The notes beneath the pieces were generated by a model that was not told the origin of the DNA, searched no databases, and worked only from the letters and a program-made list of their open reading frames with translations. Positions 1 through 9,660 of a stretch of DNA of 64,000 nucleotides are shown piece after piece; position 1 is the first letter of the stretch, and each line of letters opens with the position of its first letter. A program made the translations under genes and the position numbers. The stretch spans positions 1 to 64,000 of the forward strand of contig JAHLLH010000012.1 of assembly GCA_020444265.1 (NCBI GenBank), read 5' to 3'. The stretch comes from a bacterium. Lineage in GTDB: Bacteria > Electryoneota > Electryoneia > Electryoneales > Electryoneaceae.

Positions 1-115
1 CCTCGCAACAAGATAAGTTGCTTTTCCAAGTGTCCACCAAAACGGGGCAAGCCCACATGAATACACCCGACTTGCAAGCAACTCGGGCCACACTACCCAC
101 ATTTTCTAATTCAGT

Positions 116-2584
116 TTACGCGTGCAACATCTGGTGAATCTGTTCCACAAGTGCGTTGGAACGGAAAGGCTTTGGCAGGAAACCATGCCCTCTGTGGACG
201 GCCTGCTCCAAGCGACTGTTCTCGTCCATGTAGCCAGAAATAAAGACAAATTTCAAATCGGGGTTAAATTCCCAGGCTTTCTCCGCGAAATCAAGACCGC
301 TTAGTCGTGGCATTACCACATCGCTGATCACCAGGTTAATCTCCTGGCATTTTTCACGTACGCAGGCCAGCCCAGCCTCACCATCGGTTTCGTTAAGGAC
401 GGTGAAACCTAGCCGTTCGAGGGTGGAGATAATCATTTCACGGACCGCGATGTCATCCTCGACCACCAGGATGGTTTCTCCTCGTCCCGAAATGAGGGCG
501 GCAGAATGTGCGGTGGATGCGTGTGACTGCACAGCGCCACCATCCTCCTTGATGTAGAAGACAAATTCTGTACCTCTTCCCTCGTCTGAGAGGACTTCCA
601 GGCCGCCTTGGCTTTGTTTGATGATACCGAATACTGTAGAAAGCCCGAGCCCGGTTCCCTTTTCCTTTTCCTTGGTCGTGAAGAAGGGGTCAAAGATTTG
701 GCGACGGACTTCTTCGGACATCCCAATGCCGCTGTCCTTCACTGAGACTCGGACATGATTGCCAGATTCGATCCCCAGCATCTCTGCTTTCTGGTAATCG
801 ACATCTGTATTCGACGTCGAAATAATCAGAGAGCCGCCATCCGGCATGGCATCTCGGGCATTCACAACCAAATTGACAATCACCTGCTCGAACTTCCCTG
901 GGTCAATCTTCGCGTTCCAGAGATTGTCACTGAGGTTGGTGGTCAATGAGATGTCTTCACGGATCAGACGACGCAGCATGCGATCCATGTCGCTGATAAT
1001 AGCGTTGACATTCACCACCTTCGTCTCAAAACTCTGTTTTCGGCTGAAGGTGAGAAGCTGCTTGGTCAGGTTAGAGGCTCGTTCCGCAGCGCGCTGAACC
1101 TCCTGGATATCTCGGGATGCAGGATGATCTTCCTGCAGAGAGAGCATTGCTAAGTCGAGGTGACCGGTGATCGCGGTCAGCAGGTTATTGAAATCGTGCG
1201 CCACTCCCCCAGCAAGGTTGCCGATTGCTTCCATCTTTTGAGAGTGGAAGATTCGTTCTTCCCACTGCTGCTTGAGTTGCTCGGTCCGTTTTCGTTCAGT
1301 AATGTCGCTCAGCGTCCCGGCAAATCGTTTCGCTTGACCGTCCTTGCCACGCTCGATCACCTTACCTCGAGCCAGGATCCAGTGGTAGCCGCCGTCTTTG
1401 TGCAGCAGACGGTACTCGTCCTCATAGGCGAGTGTCTTGTTGTCCAAGTGGTCGCAGAAAACCTGTTCGGCCCGTTCTGCATCATCTTGATGGAGCAGGG
1501 ATTTCCAACCATCGAAGCCAGGCTCGATCTCGTCTATGTCAGAGCCCAACATTTCGTAAAAGCGCTCCGAGAAGAAGAATACTCCTGTCTCAAGATCCCA
1601 GTCTACTATAATGTCCTGTGTTGCGCTCAGGGTGATGTTTAAGCGTTCTTCGCGTGAGCGCAGTTCTTCTTCTGCCTGTTTGCGCTCAATTGCGAGTGCA
1701 ATGTGGTCGGATACGTAAGATAGCAGCTCCAGCTCATCGGCGGTGTAGTCGGTGGACTCGTGGTAACTTTGTACGACGACGACCCCGATTACGCCTGAAG
1801 GTGTTTGCAGGGGAGCGCCCAGCCAGAGAAAGGAGTCCACGCCGACCACATCTGCTTCTCCAGCCTTGATTAGTTTTTCATGGGTGGCAGGATCAACGCG
1901 AATTGGCTCGGCAGTACGACGAACATAATCTGTCAGGCTTCGGTCCATCTGGTAGAAGGACTTGTCATCAACCGTGTCGTACTCATCCACAAAATAAGGG
2001 AAGGAGTATGCCCCTTTCTCACTGTCGTATAAAGCGACAAAGAAGTTGGTCGTATCGATCAGCGAGCCGAGTTCACGATGGATGTTCGCGAGCAATTCTG
2101 TCAGGTTGCGAGTCTCAACCGTCGCTTTGGTTATCTGGTACAGCACGGACTGCACAAGACCGGATTTCTGAGCATCTCTCAGGTCTCGCAGGGTTGCAAC
2201 CGAGTAGGACTTCCCCCCGAATTCTGCCCGTCTCAGCACTAACTCAACCGAAATAATTTCCCCTTTATCATTCTCGATTTCCGTCTTGATTAATGAATCC
2301 GGTTGCTTGCGGTCGGTACGGAAAAAGGAGGGGAGGCTGTGGCGAATAGGTGTGAGCAGCAAGTCTGCCAGCGGTTGACCGCGGAGCTCATCAGCAGTTT
2401 TTCCCGTAATCCTAAGCCCTGCCGAATTGCCATCAATGATGGTCCCTTCTGGTAGGTCCAGCAGGAAGGCAGCATTGTTGTTCAAGTCCAGGAGGGCCCT
2501 GAAGCGCGCGTCTTTCTGGTGGCCATCATGGAGAGGTGCTGATTTCGGACTGTCTGATGTATCCAGTGTCGATTTCTCCGGCAT
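116..2584 (-). CDS. Hybrid sensor histidine kinase (PAS-GAF-PAS-HisKA-HATPase-REC)
   Basis: An 822-residue soluble hybrid kinase with no membrane segment, so it probably senses a cytoplasmic signal. Visible order: PAS-like region about residues 27-140, GAF domain about 150-300, second PAS with PAC about 305-430, then the HisKA domain with phospho-acceptor H463 in GGVAHDFNN. The ATPase domain has an N box near 571-580, DSGIGM at 617-622 and GTGLGLS at 643-649. A C-terminal receiver (about 704-822) carries acidic residues 709-711, phospho-acceptor D755 and K805. It should autophosphorylate on H463 and relay to its own D755. The ATG at 2584 follows AAGGA. It is divergent from the rib operon and has no response-regulator neighbour, so its output partner and ligand are unknown. 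Confidence 0.93.
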   Translation of the reverse strand: MPEKSTLDTSDSPKSAPLHDGHQKDARFRALLDLNNNAAFLLDLPEGTIIDGNSAGLRITGKTADELRGQPLADLLLTPIRHSLPSFFRTDRKQPDSLIKTEIENDKGEIISVELVLRRAEFGGKSYSVATLRDLRDAQKSGLVQSVLYQITKATVETRNLTELLANIHRELGSLIDTTNFFVALYDSEKGAYSFPYFVDEYDTVDDKSFYQMDRSLTDYVRRTAEPIRVDPATHEKLIKAGEADVVGVDSFLWLGAPLQTPSGVIGVVVVQSYHESTDYTADELELLSYVSDHIALAIERKQAEEELRSREERLNITLSATQDIIVDWDLETGVFFFSERFYEMLGSDIDEIEPGFDGWKSLLHQDDAERAEQVFCDHLDNKTLAYEDEYRLLHKDGGYHWILARGKVIERGKDGQAKRFAGTLSDITERKRTEQLKQQWEERIFHSQKMEAIGNLAGGVAHDFNNLLTAITGHLDLAMLSLQEDHPASRDIQEVQRAAERASNLTKQLLTFSRKQSFETKVVNVNAIISDMDRMLRRLIREDISLTTNLSDNLWNAKIDPGKFEQVIVNLVVNARDAMPDGGSLIISTSNTDVDYQKAEMLGIESGNHVRVSVKDSGIGMSEEVRRQIFDPFFTTKEKEKGTGLGLSTVFGIIKQSQGGLEVLSDEGRGTEFVFYIKEDGGAVQSHASTAHSAALISGRGETILVVEDDIAVREMIISTLERLGFTVLNETDGEAGLACVREKCQEINLVISDVVMPRLSGLDFAEKAWEFNPDLKFVFISGYMDENSRLEQAVHRGHGFLPKPFRSNALVEQIHQMLHA

Positions 2585-2854
2585 GTAACGTTCCTTGACC
2601 CAGGCTGCCAGGTTTATGTGTTTTGGAGGGAACTTTAAAATCTACCCGACCGGGCACCCCCAATGTTGCTCTCAGGATACGATATATGAATATCTTTCGA
2701 AATCACAAGAAAACCAAATGTATTCGGAAGTTCGTTCCCCTCGCCTGCTTACCCGAAGAGATAGTTTGGTTGGGAAACCCTTGTCGCGGTTCAAGTTGGA
2801 GGCAGAGCAGCCAGCATATTTGCAGCAGATGCTGGAATGGGGTTATATTTCCCA

Positions 2855-3000
2855 TGCCTTCGGGGCATGGTGCAATTCCAGACCGGCGGATATAGCCCGC
2901 GACCCCCTGACGGATACCAGGTTGGTGATGGTACTTCGACACAGGGGCTGAACCGGTGAAATTCCGGTGCCGACGGTGATAGTCCGGATGAGAGAAGGCA
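2855..3000 (+). promoter_or_regulatory. FMN riboswitch (RFN element)
   Basis: The RFN signature is easy to read. P1 pairs TGCCTT (2855-2860) with AAGGCA (2995-3000). The conserved 5' block CGGGGCATGGTGCAATTCC, the ACCGGCGG / AGCCCGCGA helix, and the 3' block GCCGACGGTGATAGTCCGGATGAGAG follow in the canonical order. It lies ahead of ribD with a terminator between them, so binding of FMN should stop transcription of the riboflavin operon. Confidence 0.95.
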
Positions 3001-3090
3001 GAACCACAGGTCCATACGATCTGCGGTTCAGGTTGGGTGGAGGAATCCAATTTGGATTCATCTCGCTACCCGCTGTCTCCGACTTTTCTG

Positions 3091-3118
3091 CCCCGATGGC
3101 TTTGCCATCGGGGTTTTT
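3091..3118 (+). terminator. Riboswitch expression-platform terminator
   Basis: A perfect 10-bp stem, CCCCGATGGC / GCCATCGGGG with a TTT loop, is followed by five T. It ends 20 bases before the ribD start codon. The position makes the riboswitch a transcription-termination device. A small palindrome (GAATCCA-ATT-TGGATTC, 3043-3059) lies between aptamer and terminator and could take part in the alternative fold. Confidence 0.92.
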
Positions 3119-3137
3119 CTGTTCATGAAGGGGCCTC

Positions 3138-4247
3138 ATGTCTGAGCCGACTTTTGATGAATCGATGATGCGTCGCTGCCTCGTCCTCGCCCGTCGCGGA
3201 CGTGCCTGGGTCGCCCCCAATCCAATGGTGGGTGCGGTTGTGGTACGCGATGGCGAGATTGTCGGCGAAGGATATCATCGACGATTTGGTGGGCATCATG
3301 CCGAGGTGAATGCACTGAAAGCTGCTGCGAAGAAGGCGGACGGTGCTACTCTCTACGTCAGCCTGGAACCCTGCTGTCATCATGGAAAAACTCCCCCGTG
3401 TACGGATCGGATCATTAAATCAGGAATACGCAAAGTTGTTGCGGCGATGGAGGATCCAAACCCGGTCGTTTCGGGTCGTGGTTTTGAACAACTTCGCCAG
3501 GCGGGAATTGAGGTTGAGGTCGGTGTTCTTGCCGATGATGCACGTGAGATGAACCAGCCCTACCTGAAAAAAGCAGCCACCGGAGATGTCTGGGTTACGT
3601 TGAAGATTGCACAGACGCTGGATGGACGGATCGCGTCGATAACCGGCCACAGTCAGTGGATCAGCGGCAAACAGAGCTTGCGCTATGCGCACCTTCTGCG
3701 AGCCACACACGATGGGGTACTCGTCGGTTCTTCCACGGTCCATGAGGATGATCCTTCCTTGACCGTTCGCCATGTGTCTGGACGGAATCCGGTACGGATC
3801 GTGCTCGATACTCATTTTGGCATCCCTGCAGATTGCAAACTGTTGAATACGCCTGATGATGCTGCGACGTGGGTGTTTGGAGCACCACAGGATGGCAAAC
3901 GTCCCGAGTGGGCCGATCGTCCCAATGTCCGGACCTTTATCGTTGAACGAGATGGTGATGGTCGTGTGGACCTGCCTACGGTACTGAAAACTCTCGCAGA
4001 GGAAGGCATCGGGTCGCTGATGGTAGAGGGTGGAAGCCAGATTTGGACGAGTTTCCTGAATCTTAAACTTGTTGATAAAGTTGAAATTGTGGTTGCCCCG
4101 ATCATCCTCGGACATGGCATTGACAGTATCCAGGATCTTGGCATCCTCAAGGTGCATGATGCGATTCAGCTCGAACCGCACCGTTGGCGAAAAATCGGCC
4201 AGGATCTTCACATAGCAGCGCGGATCAAGTCGGGGAGAGATCACTGA
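3138..4247 (+). CDS. ribD: Bifunctional riboflavin biosynthesis deaminase/reductase RibD
   Basis: Deaminates 2,5-diamino-6-ribosylamino-pyrimidinone phosphate and reduces the ribosyl side chain, the second and third steps from GTP to riboflavin. The N-terminal zinc deaminase domain shows HAE at residues 54-56 and PCCHHGKTPPC at 78-88. The C-terminal RibD_C reductase domain (about 150-365) contains VTLKIAQTLDGR and a late MVEGGSQ motif. The length of 369 residues is normal. It is the first gene behind the FMN riboswitch and its stop codon shares a base with the ribE start (TGATG). Confidence 0.97.
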   Translation: MSEPTFDESMMRRCLVLARRGRAWVAPNPMVGAVVVRDGEIVGEGYHRRFGGHHAEVNALKAAAKKADGATLYVSLEPCCHHGKTPPCTDRIIKSGIRKVVAAMEDPNPVVSGRGFEQLRQAGIEVEVGVLADDAREMNQPYLKKAATGDVWVTLKIAQTLDGRIASITGHSQWISGKQSLRYAHLLRATHDGVLVGSSTVHEDDPSLTVRHVSGRNPVRIVLDTHFGIPADCKLLNTPDDAATWVFGAPQDGKRPEWADRPNVRTFIVERDGDGRVDLPTVLKTLAEEGIGSLMVEGGSQIWTSFLNLKLVDKVEIVVAPIILGHGIDSIQDLGILKVHDAIQLEPHRWRKIGQDLHIAARIKSGRDH

Positions 4248-4894
4248 TGTTTACCGGGTTGATCGAAGAAATCGGGACCGTGCAGTCGGTCCGTCCCCGT
4301 GGTGAGGGTGCGACCCTGACCATCAAAGCATCTGAGGTGCTCGAAGGACTTCAACTTGGCGACAGTATCGCTATCGCTGGTCCGTGCCAAACAGTTATCT
4401 CGTTCGATACGACCAGTTTTACCGTTGAAGCGATCCGTGAGACGATGCAACGGACTCGCTACGGAACCTTGAAGAGTGGGGACCGTGTTAATCTTGAACG
4501 TGCGATGCGCCCCAGTGACCGTCTCGGCGGGCATATGGTGCAGGGGCATGTGGATGGCCTGGTCGAAGTTCAATCGATCCAGCAGTTGGCTGGTTCATGG
4601 CGTCTGAGGTTGTCCCTGCCCAAAGAGGGTAGGCCCTATGTGATCGAAAAAGGGTCGATTTCTCTCGATGGTGTCAGCTTGACTGTCGCATCTGTAGCGG
4701 ATAAAGCCTTTGAAGTCGAAGTGATTCCCCACACGTGGAGCCACACAACCCTTTCAGAATTGCGGAAAGGGGACAAGCTGCATGTCGAGTGGGATATGAT
4801 CGCGAAGTATGTCCACCACATGCTGAGCGCTTACACCGGTGGGGACGGTGTGGACATGAACAAACTACTTGCCGCGGGGTTTGGACCGCGGTAA
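4247..4894 (+). CDS. ribE: Riboflavin synthase alpha subunit
   Basis: Catalyses dismutation of two 6,7-dimethyl-8-ribityllumazine molecules to riboflavin and the pyrimidinedione. The 215-residue protein starts MFTGLIEEIG, the family hallmark, and contains the two tandem lumazine-binding barrels; GGHMVQGHVDG opens the second. A longer in-frame start at 4184 lies inside ribD and is rejected, because ATG 4247 overlaps the ribD stop and gives the conserved N terminus. A 127-base gap to ribBA holds one small hairpin (CATCCTG-TTT-CAGGATG, 4976-4992). Confidence 0.97.
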   Translation: MFTGLIEEIGTVQSVRPRGEGATLTIKASEVLEGLQLGDSIAIAGPCQTVISFDTTSFTVEAIRETMQRTRYGTLKSGDRVNLERAMRPSDRLGGHMVQGHVDGLVEVQSIQQLAGSWRLRLSLPKEGRPYVIEKGSISLDGVSLTVASVADKAFEVEVIPHTWSHTTLSELRKGDKLHVEWDMIAKYVHHMLSAYTGGDGVDMNKLLAAGFGPR

Positions 4895-5021
4895 TCAACA
4901 ACCTCCCGGTAACGGAAGGGATAACCACCAGGCGGTAAAACTGGAACGATGATGGCATGGTCTCATCTTGCACTGCATCCTGTTTCAGGATGAACCATCA
5001 CCGCCATGGAGGACAGAGAGC

Positions 5022-6341
5022 ATGGAGCAGGACAAAACATTCCCAAGCTGCACACCTGGAAGTATCGAAGCTCAGCCTGTGGTCGAGCACGAGGGGAACG
5101 GTCACCGGAACGGAGATGTCCTTGACCGCAAGCCCAACAGTGTCTTTCACCCGATTGAGCAGGCGATTGACGATATCCGTAATGGAAAAATGATCATCCT
5201 TGTGGATGATGAGGACCGCGAGAACGAGGGCGACTTCGTGATGGCGGCTGACCTGATTACTCCTGAAGCAGTCAACTTCATGGCGATGAATGGTCGTGGG
5301 ATGATCTGTCTCACCTTGACCGAGGAACGGGCCCATGAACTTGAATTGACCCAGATGGTTTCGGACAATACCGGTCTCCACAAGACCAACTTTACTGTGA
5401 CCATCGACGCGGTCGGTGTCACCACCACGGGTATCTCGGCCCAAGATCGTTCAGCAACCATACGACGCGCTGCGGATCCGACGACAAAGCCTGAAGATTT
5501 CGCCCGACCCGGCCATATTCACCCGATTATTGCAGCACGAGGCGGTGTGCTTCGTCGCGCGGGCCACACAGAGGGTTCCTCTGATCTGGCACGGCTAGCC
5601 GGGTTGACCCCGATGGGGGTGATCTGCGAGATTATGAATGACGATGGTACCATGGCACGTGTTCCGCAACTGGCTGAGATCGCCGAGCAGTTCGATTTAC
5701 GGATGTATACCATCCAGGACCTGATCGAGTACCGTCAGCGGACCGAACGTTTGGTAGAGCGACGCGTTGATGTTCCTTTGCCCTCGAAGTTTGGTGAGTT
5801 TACCCTCGTCCATTTCCGCGAACTGGGCAATTGCAAAGAACACGTGGCCCTGGTCAAAGGGACATGGGAGCCGGATGAACCGGTGTTGGTTCGTGTCCAC
5901 AGCGAATGCCTGACAGGGGATGTGCTTGGCTCGCAGCGTTGCGACTGCGGTGAGCAGAGAGATGCCTCGCTGAAAATGATTGACGATGCAGGCAAAGGGG
6001 TGTTCCTCTACATGCGTCAGGAAGGGAGGGGGATTGGTCTCGAAGCAAAGCTCCATGCCTATCGCCTCCAGGACCAGGGACATGACACGGTCGAGGCGAA
6101 TGTCTTGTTGGGATTCCAGGCGGACTTGCGAAACTATGGTGTCGGGGCCCAGATTCTGAAAGACCTCGGTGTTCGAAATATCCGTCTGATGACGAACAAT
6201 CCGAAGAAAATTGTCGGGTTGCAGGGCTATGGGCTGGAAATTGTGGACCGTGTCCCGATCGAGATCAAACCGAACAACAAGAATCTGGATTACCTGAAGA
6301 CCAAACGCGAGAAGATGGGCCACATGCTCGATCTCGCGTAG
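5022..6341 (+). CDS. ribBA: Bifunctional DHBP synthase / GTP cyclohydrolase II RibBA
   Basis: Makes both riboflavin precursors: 3,4-dihydroxy-2-butanone 4-phosphate from ribulose 5-phosphate (N-terminal half, acidic motif [11 protein letters not shown]) and the diaminopyrimidine from GTP (C-terminal half, zinc ligands in [20 protein letters not shown], then RQEGRGIGL). The 439-residue start at ATG 5022 is chosen because GGAGG at 5008-5012 sits nine bases upstream; the frame is open back to 4968 but without a better site. The first 35 or so residues form a variable extension before the DHBP core. Confidence 0.97.
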   Translation: MEQDKTFPSCTPGSIEAQPVVEHEGNGHRNGDVLDRKPNSVFHPIEQAIDDIRNGKMIILVDDEDRENEGDFVMAADLITPEAVNFMAMNGRGMICLTLTEERAHELELTQMVSDNTGLHKTNFTVTIDAVGVTTTGISAQDRSATIRRAADPTTKPEDFARPGHIHPIIAARGGVLRRAGHTEGSSDLARLAGLTPMGVICEIMNDDGTMARVPQLAEIAEQFDLRMYTIQDLIEYRQRTERLVERRVDVPLPSKFGEFTLVHFRELGNCKEHVALVKGTWEPDEPVLVRVHSECLTGDVLGSQRCDCGEQRDASLKMIDDAGKGVFLYMRQEGRGIGLEAKLHAYRLQDQGHDTVEANVLLGFQADLRNYGVGAQILKDLGVRNIRLMTNNPKKIVGLQGYGLEIVDRVPIEIKPNNKNLDYLKTKREKMGHMLDLA

Positions 6342-6368
6342 AAGATTTTGGTTGTTCTGTGGATAGGT

Positions 6369-6394
6369 TCAGTCAAGTCTCCCGACCTGACTGA
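6369..6394 (+). other. Hairpin in the ribBA-ribH gap
   Basis: TCAGTCAAGTC and GACCTGACTGA form an 11-bp stem with one A-C mismatch and a four-base loop. No T run follows, so it is not a normal terminator. It may set differential stability of ribBA and ribH on the common transcript. The function is inferred only from position. Confidence 0.4.
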
Positions 6395-6512
6395 ATCGTC
6401 CGTCGTGTCAGGAGATTTGACGAACAAGAAAGACTGGGGAGAGCCCGGCAGGAACGTTTTACGGGCCTTGAACGTACACGTAACAACGTTGTTTGAAGGG
6501 AGATAGTGGCAG

Positions 6513-6980
6513 ATGCCCCATGTGATCGAGGGTGTCCTCAATGCGGAAGGCCGAAAATTCGGCATCGTGGTAAGTCGTTTCAACGATTTTATCACGAACA
6601 AGTTGCTGGAAGGTGCGTTGGACGGGCTGCGCAGGCTCGGAGCGAAGGATGACGATTTGACCGTCGTCTGGGTGCCTGGATCGTTCGAAATTCCCGCTGT
6701 GGCCCGAAAGCTGGCCGACAGTGGCAAACTCGATGCGGTCATTGGGCTCGGAGCTGTGATCCGTGGCTCGACCAGTCATTACGACTTGGTGACCAACGAG
6801 GTTGCCAAAGGGCTGGCGCAGACCTCACTGGAAGGCAAAGTGCCTGTGATTTTTGGCGTTGTCACAGCAGACACCCTTGAGCAGGCGATTGAGCGGGCGG
6901 GTACGAAGGCTGGCAATCGTGGCTTCCACGCTGCACAAAATGCAGCGGAGCTGGTCAGCCTTTACAGTCACCTCGACTGA
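6513..6980 (+). CDS. ribH: 6,7-dimethyl-8-ribityllumazine synthase
   Basis: Condenses the RibA/RibD product with dihydroxybutanone phosphate to give lumazine. The 155-residue length and motifs fit: [12 protein letters not shown] near the N terminus, WVPGSFEIP, the loop [12 protein letters not shown], and the late [14 protein letters not shown] block that includes substrate contacts. It starts at ATG 6513 after GGGAGA. It is the last rib gene, completing the pathway RibBA, RibD, RibH, RibE in one operon. The nusB gene often found after ribH is absent. Confidence 0.97.
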   Translation: MPHVIEGVLNAEGRKFGIVVSRFNDFITNKLLEGALDGLRRLGAKDDDLTVVWVPGSFEIPAVARKLADSGKLDAVIGLGAVIRGSTSHYDLVTNEVAKGLAQTSLEGKVPVIFGVVTADTLEQAIERAGTKAGNRGFHAAQNAAELVSLYSHLD

Positions 6981-7138
6981 TCCCCTCCACTGGACCATCC
7001 CTGTTTGACCCCTCCGCAACTGCGTTGGGGTCGAACAGTCGTTCCCCGCAGAGTCCGGGAGGCGAACCATCCGCGGAACTTGCACCTTTAGTTCCGTCTC
7101 AATCCCTGGTAACGGGTTCACCGAACTGCGAGGGGCGT

Positions 7139-9502
7139 ATGCGTTTCAAACGTGCAGTAAATCAGACCTGGGCAGCACTCCTGCTTGTCCTGATCACCTC
7201 ATCTGTAGTCCTGGCCGAAACCTGGACTACCATCACATCTGGCTGGAGACCATCGGAAATTGTCGCTGTTGGCAATGAAATTTACGCTGCCTCCGAGGGC
7301 GGGATCCTTCGTGTCAACCAGGAGACAGGTCAGCTCCACGTATTAAACGTGGATGATGGTTTCTCGGCAAACTTTGCAACCACCGTTGCTGTAGACCCGC
7401 AAACTGGATACCTCTGGATTGGGTACGAGGGAGCAGCGCTCGATGTTTACAATCCCACAACACGCAGATTTGTCCAACGGATCACCGATTTCTACAACGA
7501 TCCAGAGACCATCACTGTCTACGATGTCCATTTTTATAATAACCAAGCATTTGTCGCGACCAATCAGGGGTTGTCGCGATTGACCTACTCGGAGGATTAC
7601 GATACGTGGGTCGTTATTGACACTTACCGAGCGTTCGGACCCTGGCCTCGTTCTACTGGGATGCGACGCTCCACCGTCTTCGATGGGAAGATCTTCGCGG
7701 GTGGTGATGATGGTGTGGCGGTGGCAACGCTGGACGATAACCTGATCAATGCAGCGAATTGGCAGGCGCACCGATTTGTGGAAGATATGGGTATTTCATC
7801 TGATGCGAATACCTATACTCGAATGCTGAAAGTGGTCGATGGTCAGCTCTACCTGATTGCTTACAGCCAGGGCTACTATGTCTGGCAGGATGACCACTTT
7901 GTTCCGCTCGGGAATGAGGGCTATGTCTTCGGATTGGCCGAACTTGACGGCGATTTATATGGAGCAACAGGTGCTGGGTTGAAGCGGTACGATGAGGGAA
8001 GTGGCCAATTTTCCCTCGTCGAAACGGATTTTCGCCCGAAACTTTTCGACCTGGCTACCGTTGGCAACAGCCTCTGGCTGGCGATGGATACCAATACTGC
8101 CTACTTCGGTGGAATCGCACGGTGGACAGATGGCGTTTTTGAGCCTTACTACCCAAATACCCCGGGTGGCGATCAGGTGAGCCATATTGAGACAGCACCG
8201 GATGGATCAGTCTGGATGGCAGCAAAAAATACGCTGACATCCGGCTATTATTGTCTCCACGATGGAATCTGGTATCCCTACGCCAAGGCAAATTATCCTG
8301 AGGGTAGTTTCAACCGTGTGATCGGTGTTACAGCCCTCGGGTTTGACAGTCATGGTGATACGTGGGTCGGAACATGGGGTGATGGCTGCTATTACATTAC
8401 CCAGACAGCCGCAGGAACTGATACCCTCCTGATGTTTGATGCAACCAGTTCCAGTCTGCGATCAGTAGGTGATTCAGAAAGTAACTATGTCGTCATCAGT
8501 GGTTTCGCGGTGGATCCTGATGGAGGACTGTGGCTCAGCAATCAGGAAGCGTGGGATGACCATTCCGTCGTCTACATCCCGCCGGACTGGTTCAACACCC
8601 CGCTTGAGTTCAGAAATAGCGACAGTTGGGTCTTTTATGGTCCCCAGCAGGGTGTGATGATTGCCAACGCTGGACCATTGGCAGTAGACAGCCGTGGACG
8701 AGTCTGGATCGAATCTTTAAAGCAGGATTCTACCGATCCGCTTACTGTACTCGATCCCGAAGGGACTCCTGAAGATTTGACCAATCAGGATGTTACTGTC
8801 CTTCGTGTTCCTTCTACGATGGAGGATTACGGTGCTGTTGCGGACATGGTTATCGATGCTGACGGTATCCTCTGGCTTGCAACTCCGCTGGGACTCTTCT
8901 GGTTGGACACAGAACTTGAGGATGTGTCGGACGCGACGTACAACCGTGTTTTTGGCATCCTGGGCGAATCTGTAAACTGCCTTGCCCTCGATCCTATCGG
9001 TCAAGTATGGGTCGGTACGGACTTCGGTGTCTCCGTTGTGGGACGTGACCGATATACGATCGTACGTGAGTATACCTCGGAAGATGGACGTTCGCCCAGC
9101 CCGTTGGTGACAGACAAGATCACTGCACTTGGTGTCGATCCTGCGACCGGTTTTGCTTACATCGGCACCGGGGTTGGAACATCGGTCGTGGCAACACCGT
9201 TCCGTGACTTTGCCGATGAATTGGGCGAGATTGAAGTAGTCCCTCAGCCTTTCCTGATCGGAAAAGGAATGGGGGCAAACCTCCAGTTTAGTACTAATAG
9301 TCTGATCGCTGGTGCGGAGGTGCGGATTTATACGCCTTCCGGCAGATTGGTTCGAGAGTTAAGTTTTGATACTGCCGCCACTGCTGGCTGGGATGGCCGG
9401 ACCGAAGATGGTGACTATGTTGCCAGCGGTGTATATCTGCTGTTAGTGACAGATCCGGGCGGTAATTCGAAATCTGGTAAGGTCGCTGTTGTCCGACGTT
9501 AA
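7139..9502 (+). CDS. Exported beta-propeller protein with FlgD-like C-terminal domain
   Basis: A 787-residue secreted protein. The chosen start at ATG 7139 follows AGGGG and gives a clear signal peptide (basic MRFKR, hydrophobic core, cleavage near VLAE). Most of the chain is a series of propeller blades of the two-component-regulator type, with repeated xxxLWxGTxxG-like strands (for example LWIGYEGA, TWVGTWGDG, WVGTDFGVS). The last ~75 residues form an FlgD/T9SS-tail Ig-like domain (VRIYTPSGRLVREL, GWDGRTEDG, ASGVYLLLVT). Such proteins are usually surface or periplasmic; PorZ-like secretion roles are one possibility. It follows ribH by 158 bases and is closed by a terminator, so it may be a separate unit. 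Confidence 0.88.
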   Translation: MRFKRAVNQTWAALLLVLITSSVVLAETWTTITSGWRPSEIVAVGNEIYAASEGGILRVNQETGQLHVLNVDDGFSANFATTVAVDPQTGYLWIGYEGAALDVYNPTTRRFVQRITDFYNDPETITVYDVHFYNNQAFVATNQGLSRLTYSEDYDTWVVIDTYRAFGPWPRSTGMRRSTVFDGKIFAGGDDGVAVATLDDNLINAANWQAHRFVEDMGISSDANTYTRMLKVVDGQLYLIAYSQGYYVWQDDHFVPLGNEGYVFGLAELDGDLYGATGAGLKRYDEGSGQFSLVETDFRPKLFDLATVGNSLWLAMDTNTAYFGGIARWTDGVFEPYYPNTPGGDQVSHIETAPDGSVWMAAKNTLTSGYYCLHDGIWYPYAKANYPEGSFNRVIGVTALGFDSHGDTWVGTWGDGCYYITQTAAGTDTLLMFDATSSSLRSVGDSESNYVVISGFAVDPDGGLWLSNQEAWDDHSVVYIPPDWFNTPLEFRNSDSWVFYGPQQGVMIANAGPLAVDSRGRVWIESLKQDSTDPLTVLDPEGTPEDLTNQDVTVLRVPSTMEDYGAVADMVIDADGILWLATPLGLFWLDTELEDVSDATYNRVFGILGESVNCLALDPIGQVWVGTDFGVSVVGRDRYTIVREYTSEDGRSPSPLVTDKITALGVDPATGFAYIGTGVGTSVVATPFRDFADELGEIEVVPQPFLIGKGMGANLQFSTNSLIAGAEVRIYTPSGRLVRELSFDTAATAGWDGRTEDGDYVASGVYLLLVTDPGGNSKSGKVAVVRR

Positions 9503-9523
9503 AGCGTATCTGGTTTGTCTGAG

Positions 9524-9560
9524 AGGGTGCCGTGGATCAAACGGCACCCTTTCTGGTTTT
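9524..9560 (+). terminator. Rho-independent terminator after the propeller gene
   Basis: A perfect 10-bp stem AGGGTGCCGT / ACGGCACCCT with a seven-base loop, followed by a T-rich tail (TTCTGGTTTT). It separates the upstream unit from the 12-gene operon starting with ecfT. Confidence 0.85.
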
Positions 9561-9660
9561 CAAGCCCTTGTTAATACGTTGCCTTCTAGGTGGCTTGCAC
9601 TCCCTGGACATATCTGTCACATTGCAGAACACCCAGCCGTCCGAGTATATTCGCACTTCC

